Source: JAHRVQ01 sp964548025
GTDB lineage: Bacteria > Pseudomonadota > Gammaproteobacteria > Pseudomonadales > Azotimanducaceae
Assembly (NCBI GenBank): GCA_964548025.1
Contig: CAZJRI010000006.1
Span: 1 to 64,000, forward strand
DNA length: 64,000 nucleotides
Direction of reading: 5' to 3'
This document shows, piece by piece, positions 52,716 through 61,506 of the stretch. The translations under genes and the position numbers were made by a program. The first letter of the stretch is position 1; each line of letters starts with the position of its first letter. Under the pieces are notes generated by a model. It ran no database searches. It saw only the letters and a program-made list of their open reading frames with translations, and was not told the origin of the DNA.

Positions 52716-53232
52716 TCAGAATTCCTGGTCAGATAAAAGAGGTGGGAGAATATATGTTCTGTTAATAAAAATCTACAGAATGATCCTGGACAACATGGGT
52801 AAGCTCTGGTGCTTTAGCCTCTGTGTTAAATGCTTGATCAGAATTGCAGTGACGAAAGGTACTTTCTCAATCTGGGTGCATTGTTAGCATTAGGCAGGTA
52901 GTGCGTTATTTCAAGAGCGTGAAGCCTGTGCTGAGCGCACAGAAGGGGGCCGCCCAGGTGAGACTACAGGCTCCTGAGTAAGCGAAGGGAGTCGCCATTG
53001 CGACCACAGGCGTGCTCTGGAAATAACGCACTACCTGCCTAATGCGGATTAATTCTCAAATAGTCTTCAGAAAGTACCTTTCGTCACTGAGCCAACAGTT
53101 GGTGACACTGCAAATACCGCAGGGATCAGTATTTGTAGTTTGACGGGTTCGATTCCTGACTCAGAAAAGTTCTTGAAAAAAGCTGTCGAGTCACCTAGTT
53201 TGCTACTTACTGTTTTCTATCGGATAAAACAA
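52716..53232. other. 517-bp intergenic region with divergent promoters and element B
   Basis: No gene is visible here. It separates the divergent ferritin-like and CoA-transferase genes, so it must hold both promoters. About half of it is element B (52850-53088). I see no other repeat or terminator, and the 140 bp after element B have no clear motif. An in-frame start at 53140 extends the CoA transferase by 31 unlikely residues. Confidence 0.6.
52850..53088. repeat. Structured palindromic element, copy B
   Basis: Outer arms 52850-52868 and 53070-53088 are perfect 19-bp inverted repeats; inner arms 52888-52913 and 53021-53046 are perfect over 26 bp. Neither arm resembles those of copy A. The core, read on the minus strand, has the same layout as A: AGAGC/GCTCT helix, GCCTGTG/CACAGGC helix (52925-52931 with 53006-53012), the GTCGC-AATG-GCGAC hairpin (52992-53005) and the identical 23-base block (52961-52983). 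In the internal loop, ATTTGA and AATCCGC are shared with A (minus strand, 53057-53062 and 53045-53051). It sits between divergent genes, unlike A, so a role as a transcription terminator does not fit both copies. Confidence 0.88.
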
Positions 53233-54444
53233 ATGGCAGCTTTGGATGGAATGCGAATTCTTGATATGACTCAATGGGAGGCCGGTACATCCTGCACACA
53301 GGCGCTTGCCTGGCTGGGAGCCGATGTCGTAAAAGTGGAGCAACCGGAAATTGGCGACCCGGGTCGGGGGCGATTGGGCGGCACCACCCGTGACCGGGAG
53401 TACTTTGTTGTGTGGAACAGCAACAAGCGGAGCATCACGCTGAATCTGAATGATCCCAAAGGTCGCGACCTGCTGCTCAAAATGTTGCCCAACTACGATG
53501 TCTTCGTTGAAAACTACGGTCCAGGTGTGGTCGAGAAACTCGACATTGGTTATGAAGTAATGAAGGAGATTCATCCCGAGATTATCTATGTCCGTATCAA
53601 GGGGTTTGGCACCAGTGGTCCCCACGCTGACTATAAGTCCATGGATATGGTTGCCCAGGCAGCGGCGGGCGCCTTCTCCATAACGGGTGAACCCGACGGA
53701 CCACCCATGCGCCCGGGACCAACCATGGGCGATGCCGGGACGGGCACCCAGGCTGCTCTGGCAATATCAGCCGCCTATGCTCAGAAATTACGTACCGGGG
53801 AGGGGCAGCTAATCGAACTGTCCATGCAGGAAGCGATGACTTACTACCTTCGCACGGCTGTTTCCAGTACTCAGTACGGCAAAGTACCTACGCCCCGTTC
53901 ATCAAACAGCAATGATCCATTTATGGCGCTTTATCCCTGCTCACCCGGCGGAGCCAATGACTATGTATTTATTATGGCGGTCAACCCGAGGATGTGGAAA
54001 TCGCTCAGCGAGGCCATCGGTCAACCCGATCTAATGGAAGACCCACGATTCTCAACTTATATGGATCGACTCGAAAACAGCGCGGCATTGTTCGAGATTA
54101 TTTCGAATTGGACGGGGCAGCGAACGAAGAAAGAAGCCATGGAGATTTTTGCGGAAGCTGGCATTTGTGCCAGCCAGGTCAATGAAACGAGCGACCTGTT
54201 TACGGACCAGCACCTGTTGGCACGTGGCTTTATACACGAGTTGGAACATGCTGAACACGGAGATATCAAGCTTCTTGGATGGCCTGCCAGGATGTCGAAG
54301 AGTGAGGTTGAGATAAAAGCGGCACCCTTGCTCGGTGAGCATACGGATGAGGTGATGGCTGAAGACCTGGGTTTGAAACAGGAAGATATTGACTCCCTGA
54401 GGAAGGAGGGGGCGATAGGGCATGAGAAAGTGGATCGAGGCTAG
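53233..54444 (+). CDS. Family III (CaiB/BaiF) CoA transferase
   Basis: 403 residues from ATG 53233, where the family opening MAALDGMRILDMTQWEAG lies. ALAWLGADVVKVEQPEIGDPGR is the hallmark CoA-transferase segment. The catalytic Asp is in PTMGDAGTGTQAALAISAAY. The C-terminal DVSEL-like region with LLGEHTDEVMAEDLGLKQED is also conserved. The frame remains open to 53140, but the extra residues do not resemble family sequence. These enzymes move CoA between carboxylic acids in acyl-CoA breakdown. It converges on hrpB with two bases between them. Confidence 0.92.
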   Translation: MAALDGMRILDMTQWEAGTSCTQALAWLGADVVKVEQPEIGDPGRGRLGGTTRDREYFVVWNSNKRSITLNLNDPKGRDLLLKMLPNYDVFVENYGPGVVEKLDIGYEVMKEIHPEIIYVRIKGFGTSGPHADYKSMDMVAQAAAGAFSITGEPDGPPMRPGPTMGDAGTGTQAALAISAAYAQKLRTGEGQLIELSMQEAMTYYLRTAVSSTQYGKVPTPRSSNSNDPFMALYPCSPGGANDYVFIMAVNPRMWKSLSEAIGQPDLMEDPRFSTYMDRLENSAALFEIISNWTGQRTKKEAMEIFAEAGICASQVNETSDLFTDQHLLARGFIHELEHAEHGDIKLLGWPARMSKSEVEIKAAPLLGEHTDEVMAEDLGLKQEDIDSLRKEGAIGHEKVDRG

Positions 54445-54446
54445 AT

Positions 54447-57002
54447 TCAGCTTCGCCCCTTTGTTTTGCTGGTTGCAACAGCGGTCAGAGGATCCTCTGG
54501 CCATGGATGTTTCGGATACCGGCCTTTCATGTCTTTTCTAACGTCGTGATAGGAGCTTCGCCAGAATCCTGCAAGGTCCTGGGTGATCTGTAGTGGTCTT
54601 CCTGCTGGTGACAATAGATGTACCATCAGCTTTATGTTGCCATCGGCGATAGTTGGCGATTCCTCGCAGCCGAACATTTCCTGAAGTTTGACAGCTAAAA
54701 CCGGGGGTGAATGGCTATAGTCAATTGCATGGGTGGAGCCAGAAGGGACTTCGATACGTTCAGGCGCAAGTCGATTCAACTCTCTGCCTGAATCCCATGT
54801 CAGCATTGATCCTAGAATAGTCTTCAGGTTCAGCTTCTTGAAATCATTGAGCAGATTGATGGGATCAAGATAGGGAGCGAGCCAGGATGACAATGTCGAC
54901 AAGAGTGCATCATCGCTGACATCTGGCCAGGTATTGGGGTCAATTGACCTCAGCAGAAGTATCCGGGCCTGCCATTGACGAAGTGTTTTTGTCCACGGAA
55001 GAATCTCAAGCCCCTGTTTGCGGATATGTTGAACCAACGCCGTGCTTTTTGCCTGGCTCGGTACATTGGTTAGCGTTTCACGATTTAGCACCAACTCACC
55101 AATTTTTTGCTGATGTTCTGCAATGAATCTACGTGTTTTCTTGTCCCAGTCGGCAACGGTTGTCTCGGATACGAGATCACTTAACAACGACTGGAAAAGA
55201 TCCGGGTCAAGAGCCGCAGCGGAACGAATGGTATTTCCCTTGCTGCGAGCCATTCCGCCAACTTCAGCGACAGCAAGCCAGGGGTGTTTTCCAGGTTGCG
55301 CCTTATTGGCAAGGTTAGCACTTCGACCATTGGTAAGCTGGTATCCACCCGAGTGACGCCTTCTGGCAATTCTGTCCGGATACGCACAAGCCAGTAAATA
55401 ACCGGGGATGATGTTCTCATCAATTGCGGTATTTGCCGTTGAAATAGCCAGCCGCGAGAGTTGCTCTTCAAACTGTTGTGCCAATTGCAGGATTCGTCGT
55501 TGCCAGTTTTTGTGTCTGCGTGGACAGTCAGCCTCACCCGTGAGAATTGCCATGCGGTAATCGATATCCGGGTTGTCCTGCCCGATTGGGTCTCGCTCCG
55601 AGAGGATACCGGCAAGTAGAGCAGCGGTTCTGCCGTGACTGATTCTTGCACCGCAGATCATAAGATGCGCGAGCCGGGGATGGACCGGCAATTCACTCAT
55701 TGCCTGGCCATGATCAGTCAGCGATAGGTTGTCGTTAGGTATGTTTTCTGCCTCCATTTGCACGGACACAGCCGCAAGAGAAACGAGCAACTCAACAGCC
55801 TGCTGCCATGGCCCTCGGGGAGGTGGGTCGAGCCAGCGCATATCTTCAGGATCATCGACACCCCATTTTAATAATTGCAATACCAGCGGCGTAAGATCTG
55901 CCTGCAGTATCTCCGGCGTGGTATGCGCAATGAGTTGTTGCTGCTGATCCTTCGACCAGAGGCGATAACATTTTCCGGCTTTAAGTCGACCAGCCCGACC
56001 GGCACGCTGATCACTTGAGGCTCTGGATATCTTTCTGGTGTGCAATCGTGTCATCCCGGTAGCGGGATCAAAAACTGGTTCACGAGCCAATCCAGAATCA
56101 ATCACAACATCGATACCGTCGATTGTCAGGCTGGTTTCAGCGATATTGGTCGCAAGAACTATTTTGGTTTTTGATACCGCTGGTGCGATCGCTAGCTGTT
56201 GTTCCTCGAAAGACAGATGCCCGTATAATGGAAACAAATCCACATCGGTGATGCCCGAGTCTGAAATCCAGTTCGAAAGTTCATCGGCAGTTCGCCTGAT
56301 TTCTCCCTGGCCTGGCAGAAATGCCAGAATGCCACTTTCTGAATTCTTCCTTATCACCTTTTTCAAAGAAGTGATCATACGGTCGACGATCCTTTCATTG
56401 GGTTGACTCGCCTGGCCAAAAATTACTTCGACGGGGAACTGTTTGCCTTGACTGGTGACTATCGGTGCATCATCTAAAAGACTTGCCACCTTTTGACTAT
56501 CGAGGGTAGCAGACATGACCAGAATCTTGAGATGATCGGCTGAACGTTCTTCTCGAAATATAGACCTGCCTTTCAAACACAGGCTCAAAGCGAGGTCTGA
56601 ATCAAGGTTGCGTTCATGAAATTCATCGAAAATGACAAGACCCACTTCTTCGAGCGATGGATCATGCTGCAGCATCCTCGTCATGATGCCTTCGGTGATG
56701 ACCTCGATTCTGGTGTTTTTACCGACATTTGTATCGAGGCGCATCCTGTATCCGACCGTCTCCCCGGTAGACTCCCCGAGGAGATAAGCCATTCGATAAG
56801 CCGCTGCCCTGGTGGCCAGGCGTCTTGGTTCCAGCATCAGGATTTTTTTGTTGTTGAGCCAGGGTTCGTTTAGCAGCACCAGAGGGATCAGCGTCGTTTT
56901 ACCGGCTCCCGGTGGTGCTTGCAGAACGACCTCGTCACGGTTTAGCAGATGAGTTTTAAGTTCATCTACAACGTCTTCAACCGGCAGGCCCTGGGTAATC
57001 AA
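54447..57002 (-). CDS. hrpB: ATP-dependent helicase HrpB
   Basis: 851 residues, the usual HrpB length. A TTG start at 57002 gives LITQGLPVEDVVDEL, which matches the family start; no ATG is available upstream in frame. Walker A is APPGAGKTTLIPLVLL and motif II is DEFHERNLDSD (DEFH box). Helicase motif VI reads SSDQRAGRAGRLKAGKCYRLW. The HrpB C-terminal domain holds HPWLAVAEVGGMARSKG and the terminal YPKHPWPEDPL, both family signatures. It is a DExH-box RNA-helicase-like protein of uncertain cellular role. The end is two bases from the convergent CoA-transferase stop. Confidence 0.95.
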   Translation of the reverse strand: MITQGLPVEDVVDELKTHLLNRDEVVLQAPPGAGKTTLIPLVLLNEPWLNNKKILMLEPRRLATRAAAYRMAYLLGESTGETVGYRMRLDTNVGKNTRIEVITEGIMTRMLQHDPSLEEVGLVIFDEFHERNLDSDLALSLCLKGRSIFREERSADHLKILVMSATLDSQKVASLLDDAPIVTSQGKQFPVEVIFGQASQPNERIVDRMITSLKKVIRKNSESGILAFLPGQGEIRRTADELSNWISDSGITDVDLFPLYGHLSFEEQQLAIAPAVSKTKIVLATNIAETSLTIDGIDVVIDSGLAREPVFDPATGMTRLHTRKISRASSDQRAGRAGRLKAGKCYRLWSKDQQQQLIAHTTPEILQADLTPLVLQLLKWGVDDPEDMRWLDPPPRGPWQQAVELLVSLAAVSVQMEAENIPNDNLSLTDHGQAMSELPVHPRLAHLMICGARISHGRTAALLAGILSERDPIGQDNPDIDYRMAILTGEADCPRRHKNWQRRILQLAQQFEEQLSRLAISTANTAIDENIIPGYLLACAYPDRIARRRHSGGYQLTNGRSANLANKAQPGKHPWLAVAEVGGMARSKGNTIRSAAALDPDLFQSLLSDLVSETTVADWDKKTRRFIAEHQQKIGELVLNRETLTNVPSQAKSTALVQHIRKQGLEILPWTKTLRQWQARILLLRSIDPNTWPDVSDDALLSTLSSWLAPYLDPINLLNDFKKLNLKTILGSMLTWDSGRELNRLAPERIEVPSGSTHAIDYSHSPPVLAVKLQEMFGCEESPTIADGNIKLMVHLLSPAGRPLQITQDLAGFWRSSYHDVRKDMKGRYPKHPWPEDPLTAVATSKTKGRS

Positions 57003-57023
57003 TTGCAGGACAGCATTTGTATG

Positions 57024-57740
57024 CTAGCGGTACTTGTCGGAGTGATTCAGCATATATGCCGGTCCGTGTATCTCATTGATGGCTGCGTTTTCCCCATAGA
57101 TAGACTGCTTCATGTTGCCATATACTTCCCGATTAGCACCAAGACGGGAGAGTTCAGTCGCTTTTCGTTTGGTTGCTTCCAGCAGATTTTCGACGGGTTC
57201 AATCTGTTGAACGATACCTGCTGCAAGTGCATCTGGCCCGGTCCAGCGTCGGGCGAGTTGCACAGTCTCAAAAAAAGCATTCATGGGGATCTTGTGTTTG
57301 AACAGGGCAATTTCAGGCCTGGGAATCATCATGCCAAGCTCTACCTCATTGGCGCAGATAAATCCGCGATCACTTCGCATGAATCGAACATCGTGACACA
57401 GTGCTGACATGAAACCTGCACCGAAACCGTGCCCGTTAATTGCAGCTAGCGTGGGCATGGGGAAAGTGATAATCCGAGACATCAGCTTCATGAATTCACC
57501 GCCGAATACCTTGCGATCTCCTCCCCTGTGTTCACCTTTCTCAGCGAGCCATTCCAGATCCAGTCCGTTTGAGAAGAATTTTTCAGAGGTTGATCTGGTG
57601 ACGAGTGCTGCCGGGCCCTCAGAAGCTTCGACCTCGTCCAGCGCTGCGCTGAACTCCCGAACAAAAGTGGTATTCCACCTGTTTTCACCGTCGTTCATGG
57701 TGAGGATAAAGAGATCACCCTCTCGTTCTAGATCGATCAT
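57024..57740 (-). CDS. Enoyl-CoA hydratase/isomerase family protein, ECI-like
   Basis: 238 residues. Crotonase oxyanion motifs FSNGLDLEWL and AAINGHGFGAGFMSALCHDV are clear. DRGFICANEVELGMMIPRPEI resembles the eukaryotic and plant delta3,delta2-enoyl-CoA isomerase branch, where one Glu (in NEVELG) is the catalytic base and the first hydratase Glu is missing. It therefore probably shifts a double bond rather than hydrating it. The stop is 22 bp from the start of hrpB on the same strand. Different from the crotonase at 6153-6956. Substrate chain length not predictable. Confidence 0.87.
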   Translation of the reverse strand: MIDLEREGDLFILTMNDGENRWNTTFVREFSAALDEVEASEGPAALVTRSTSEKFFSNGLDLEWLAEKGEHRGGDRKVFGGEFMKLMSRIITFPMPTLAAINGHGFGAGFMSALCHDVRFMRSDRGFICANEVELGMMIPRPEIALFKHKIPMNAFFETVQLARRWTGPDALAAGIVQQIEPVENLLEATKRKATELSRLGANREVYGNMKQSIYGENAAINEIHGPAYMLNHSDKYR

Positions 57741-57909
57741 GCGGTACTCCGTTTTGACTAAAAGGCTGATGATAGGGATTAAGGTGGTGATTGTGAAGGT
57801 GAACTGATAATTCCCGTCACTGATAAGTGCGGCACCTGCCTGGATGAATGCAGATCAGTGCTGATCGTAATTTAATCTGATCTGTGACCAGGTATCTTGA
57901 ATGTTGCTT

Positions 57910-58758
57910 CTATCCAACAATGATATCAGTTTGATCTTTCGGCACATAGAAGTATGAACCAGGCCTGAAATCATAACCAAGATCGCCGAGTAAACGCCTC
58001 TGCCGTGGTGTGCATTTTTCTGCGATATCAGGAGTCGCATAGTGATCATATGAGCGTACCCATAGCTGGCAGTAATTGTAGAGCAGAACATGTCGACTCC
58101 TGCCAGATAAGTTCATTGCCGGGCCATGCCAGAGTGAATGCGTGAACAGATAAACGTCACCCGCTTTGCCCATGAGTTGTACCGCACCGGGTGAATAGGG
58201 TGTTGTGACCTGTTCATGTACATGGTCAGGAATCTGTTTGACGTGAGATCCGGGAAAAACCGTTAAATTACCGGTATCTTTCTCTGTTACGTCTGTCAGC
58301 AGAAACATGGCTTTCATTGCGATTGGCTGGCTGGTTGCTGATACCCGGGTCATCCGCAGGGATTCACCCCCGTCGGTATGGGTATAACCTGGAAAATTCT
58401 CGGTTGATGGTCTGGCTATAGCCTGGGTCATACTGAGAAGGATATTCGGTCCCATCAGGTCCACGATGTAATCAAATACCGGTGCCTCGTCCACGAGGTC
58501 GATAAATGCCTGGTGGTACTGCAGCAGATCCCGGCGATCCATCGCTGCACCCCAGTCGGTATTTTCGGCATGATCCAGCCACTTATAGTGCCCGATAGGC
58601 AATTCTGGATTCTTATCAGGTTCAAAGCCCGGTACGCCACGGACTCTCTCTATTTCATTGACGAAAAAGTCAACTTTATCCTGGTCAAATACCCCTTCGA
58701 GATGGATGAAGCCATCAGTCTCCCACTTTTGCCGTTGTTCAGGGCTAAGATGCAGCAT
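57910..58758 (-). CDS. Phytanoyl-CoA dioxygenase (PhyH) family protein
   Basis: 282 residues. The Fe(II) facial triad is H and D in PGYTHTDGGESLRM and H in LFTHSLWHGPAMNLSG; the 2-oxoglutarate-binding Arg is in SGRSRHVLLYNY. The N-terminal WETDGFIHLEGVFDQDKVDFF is the typical PhyH opening. An iron/2-oxoglutarate hydroxylase of an aliphatic or small-molecule substrate. It is isolated from the surrounding genes by about 170 and 209 bp, with the secreted-protein pair upstream on the same strand. Substrate unknown. Confidence 0.9.
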   Translation of the reverse strand: MLHLSPEQRQKWETDGFIHLEGVFDQDKVDFFVNEIERVRGVPGFEPDKNPELPIGHYKWLDHAENTDWGAAMDRRDLLQYHQAFIDLVDEAPVFDYIVDLMGPNILLSMTQAIARPSTENFPGYTHTDGGESLRMTRVSATSQPIAMKAMFLLTDVTEKDTGNLTVFPGSHVKQIPDHVHEQVTTPYSPGAVQLMGKAGDVYLFTHSLWHGPAMNLSGRSRHVLLYNYCQLWVRSYDHYATPDIAEKCTPRQRRLLGDLGYDFRPGSYFYVPKDQTDIIVG

Positions 58759-58967
58759 TTCTGTCTCCTCCTTGTTGAAGATCTTTTATTAAGTGAATTT
58801 TCTGAAAGTGAGTTCCTGTTGGAAGTGTTTTATCTTACCTGTTGGCTTCGGTTCGTATAAGCCATGTTGAAAAAGTAATATCTGGAGGTTATATCACTTT
58901 ATTGCCTGTTTACAGCCCCGGAGCGAGGTTACTGCTGTCGGGTTATGCAGATCAACTAAACCTGAAT

Positions 58968-59964
58968 TCAATCCAGGCTCTGATTAACCGCCGAGAGATC
59001 CTCCTGGGCGCGGCTGCCCCTTAGTACGTTTGGCAGTGCATAGTTGCCTTCGTGACAGGCGTATTCATATAGCATTCCAGCAGTGACTCCTCTTGAAGCC
59101 TGATCAGTTGTCATCGGTGATGCGACTGTCCATGGCTCAGTGAACATTGATGGATCTTCGATAGTAAATCGGTAATCGATGGTCTGCTTGTCTACGCGTC
59201 TCATTGTTTCTGTTACCCGAAGTGTTGAACGAGATGCTCGCCAGGGCCACGCCCAGTGGTAATGATCCTTGTCGGCGAATCCGCTGGTCTCGATGATGAG
59301 GGTATCTCCATCCCAGCGACCCCGGGCATCTCCGAGCCACTGGCCTACTTTTTCATTAATATGGGGACGGTTGTCGAGTGGTATGATTCGATATTCATGG
59401 TNNNNNNNNNNGCACTATTGCGACATGATCGGGCGTCTGTATGATCTGGAAATTCATGTTGTACGGCTGCAGTGGCACCATTGTCACACCGTCAGAGATG
59501 CAACGCTCTCCAGTATCAAGATCTGAATACTTATTATAAGGTCCAACGCCATATCTGGCACGCTCTGCATCACTCTTCGCTTTTGCATCTGCGCGCCAGG
59601 GAATTTTACCGTTAGCAGGGCTCACGATCAGAGATGCCTGCCTGCCGGGTAGTAATTTAAGCGCAGGGTCCAGCCAGACTCGATTGTAACCGCCGACTGT
59701 TCCCGGAGGTGGTTTGTTCTTATCGAAATTGTCCCAGAGTTGGGCGGTTCTTGATTCAAGCTTCTGTGCCTCTTCTTCCGTCAGGTTATTCGTCCCGGAT
59801 TGATCGACTGATCGTTCAAGCGGTGTCAGTGTGGCAGTGGTCCAGATGCCCTGCAGATTGGGTGCCCCCCAATCTGTTTTCATTGAAATTTCTGTTGCTC
59901 CTGCACCTGATCCGAAAAGTACAACGATGCTTAACAGAACCAGATTGAATCCTTTGTTGTTCAT
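58968..59964 (-). CDS. Secreted protein of unknown function (split by assembly gap)
   Basis: A signal peptide (LVLLSIVVLFGSGAGA) and GAPNLQGIWTTATLTPLERS open the protein; a 10-N gap at 59402-59411 shifts the frame, and coding resumes as EYRIIPLDNRPHINEKVGQW to the stop at 58968. GRWDGDTLIIETSGF and YRFTIEDPSMFTEPWTV align with the neighbouring paralogue at 59961-60788 (GHWEGDTLVVKVTD, YEVTITDPAVYTRPWRM). No enzyme motif is recognised. The start overlaps the end of the paralogue by four bases (ATGA). The pair is a tandem duplication with diverged copies. Confidence 0.72.
59402..59411. other. Assembly gap (10 N) inside a secreted-protein gene
   Basis: The frames on either side differ, while the coding similarity to the neighbouring paralogue continues. 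About a few residues equivalent to paralogue positions near LMAYEFAGANR are missing. Placeholder of unknown true length. Confidence 0.95.
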
Positions 59965-60788
59965 TCTTTTTCGTCCATTGGTGATTCATTCCTGCTGAGA
60001 TGTCCGTACATCAGTTCCTCAACAAACTCGATGCACTTGAATTCGAGTAGCTGAATATTCTGATCGACCCGTCGATAGAGCGGTAAAGACATTCGCCATG
60101 GTCGTGTATAAACCGCTGGATCTGTGATGGTGACTTCATAGCGGAGGTGGAAAGGGCTGACAGGCGTATATCGTTCTTCTACCGATAGCTGTTCGCTATG
60201 GAAATTTCCTGCGCGATCCAGCCAGGTTTCAGCTACCTGATCCGTGACCTTTACAACCAGAGTATCACCCTCCCAGTGACCAAGGGAGTGACCCATCCAA
60301 CTGTTTACAGGCGCAACAAGATCATCCTGATTCATGTAGATTGTGCGATTTGCACCGGCAAATTCGTACGCCATCAGAATATGATCGCGTGATTGTACGA
60401 TTTGAAAAGGATAGGGTTGGTAAGTTGCCCTCGGCAGACCTGGTAGATAACACTTCACTGCCGGATCGAGGTTTACTCTGTCTCGAAAGTTTTCGTCACG
60501 TTTCTTGCGGGCCCAGCTCTGGTAGGGGATCTCTCCTCCTTTCAGCACTCCGATGCCTGCTGGCGCCGCTCCCTGTGCACCGCTTTCCACAATGGCTGCC
60601 TCATAAGCAGCGTGATCCTCAATATTCCAATGGCTGGCACCGAGTGCCTGCCAGATGCCGTTCAGATCAGGGTGTCCGCTCGATGTTCTGGATGGCTTGT
60701 AGGTTTCAGTTTGTGCGAGGCAGGATGCTGCAACGCATGTCATGGTAATGAATATCTGCAAACCGCTTTTCAGGTAACGCAATTGCAT
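59961..60788 (-). CDS. Secreted protein of unknown function (paralogue of its neighbour)
   Basis: 275 residues with a signal peptide (MQLRYLKSGLQIFITMTCVAA is too long to be exact; hydrophobic core IFITMTCVAASCLA). GHPDLNGIWQALG starts the mature domain. LDPAVKCYLPGLPRATYQPY, then SWMGHSLGHWEGDTLVVKV and ITDPAVYTRPWRM are conserved with the copy at 58968-59964. No catalytic motif is identifiable; possibly a substrate-binding or carbohydrate-related protein, but this is guesswork. Its start is 223 bp from the divergent MarR gene, which may regulate it. Confidence 0.75.
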   Translation of the reverse strand: MQLRYLKSGLQIFITMTCVAASCLAQTETYKPSRTSSGHPDLNGIWQALGASHWNIEDHAAYEAAIVESGAQGAAPAGIGVLKGGEIPYQSWARKKRDENFRDRVNLDPAVKCYLPGLPRATYQPYPFQIVQSRDHILMAYEFAGANRTIYMNQDDLVAPVNSWMGHSLGHWEGDTLVVKVTDQVAETWLDRAGNFHSEQLSVEERYTPVSPFHLRYEVTITDPAVYTRPWRMSLPLYRRVDQNIQLLEFKCIEFVEELMYGHLSRNESPMDEKE

Positions 60789-61011
60789 AACTATCCCTGC
60801 TGCATTTCAGGCGAATTGATCTTCTTATTGGGCCCTTTCAACCGGGTCTCAACCTTTATCCATCGTTCTACCACAGCCATGACAAGATAAATATCCATAG
60901 GGAGTATTTATTTTCTCTATGGTCTAGTATCTCAGTCGATAATAGTAAGGGATGTTTACAATATAGGTGATATATTTTAATTGCTCTATATTGAAATTGC
61001 GCTTAGCTTAA

Positions 61012-61488
61012 ATGACTGAAGTTGAAGAACTGGAACGAGAATTTGGCTTTCTCGTCCATGACATCGCAAGACAGATCACAACCGTGCTTGATAAGCGGTT
61101 GGAACCCTATGGTCTGACCCGCTCGCATTGGCGAGCAGTCATGTATATATGGCGTACACCGGGTATCAGTCAGACCGAGCTGAGTGAAATACTGGACCTG
61201 AGCCGCATGGGTGTGACCGGTTTAATTGACCGGATGGAGAATAAGGGCCTGGTATCACGCCGGGACGACGAGAAAGACCGACGCGTGAAACGTGTTTATC
61301 TCACTGATTCAACAACGGAGATCGTACCGATCATAGTATCCCTTGGACGAGAAACAGTGGACGACTTTCTCAAGGGGATTAATGAGGCTGAATTTGATGT
61401 GCTCAATAATCTGCTTTTGCGGGTGAAACAAAATGGTTGTCTCCTGTTATCTGAAGACGATAACGAGGAGGGGAAGCCGGTCGAATAA
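61012..61488 (+). CDS. MarR-family transcriptional regulator
   Basis: 158 residues. The winged HTH is EPYGLTRSHWRAVMYIWRT, then TELSEILDLSRMGVTGLIDR (recognition helix) and RRDDEKDRRVKRVYLTDS (wing with the D-x-R-D/R-R pattern). Helix 1 and the C-terminal helices form the dimer interface. Such regulators sense aromatic or lipophilic ligands. It diverges from the secreted-protein pair and is followed 18 bp later by the DUF5916 protein on the same strand, so either neighbour may be its target. Confidence 0.92.
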   Translation: MTEVEELEREFGFLVHDIARQITTVLDKRLEPYGLTRSHWRAVMYIWRTPGISQTELSEILDLSRMGVTGLIDRMENKGLVSRRDDEKDRRVKRVYLTDSTTEIVPIIVSLGRETVDDFLKGINEAEFDVLNNLLLRVKQNGCLLLSEDDNEEGKPVE

Positions 61489-61506
61489 CCGGCGGTAGAA
61501 GAGTGG

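Noticed and set aside
52992..53006. Similarity of the core hairpin to CATTGCGA-type palindromic repeats of other bacteria.
   Set aside because: The match is limited to about eight bases; the rest of the element, including the 23-base block and arms, does not fit those repeats.
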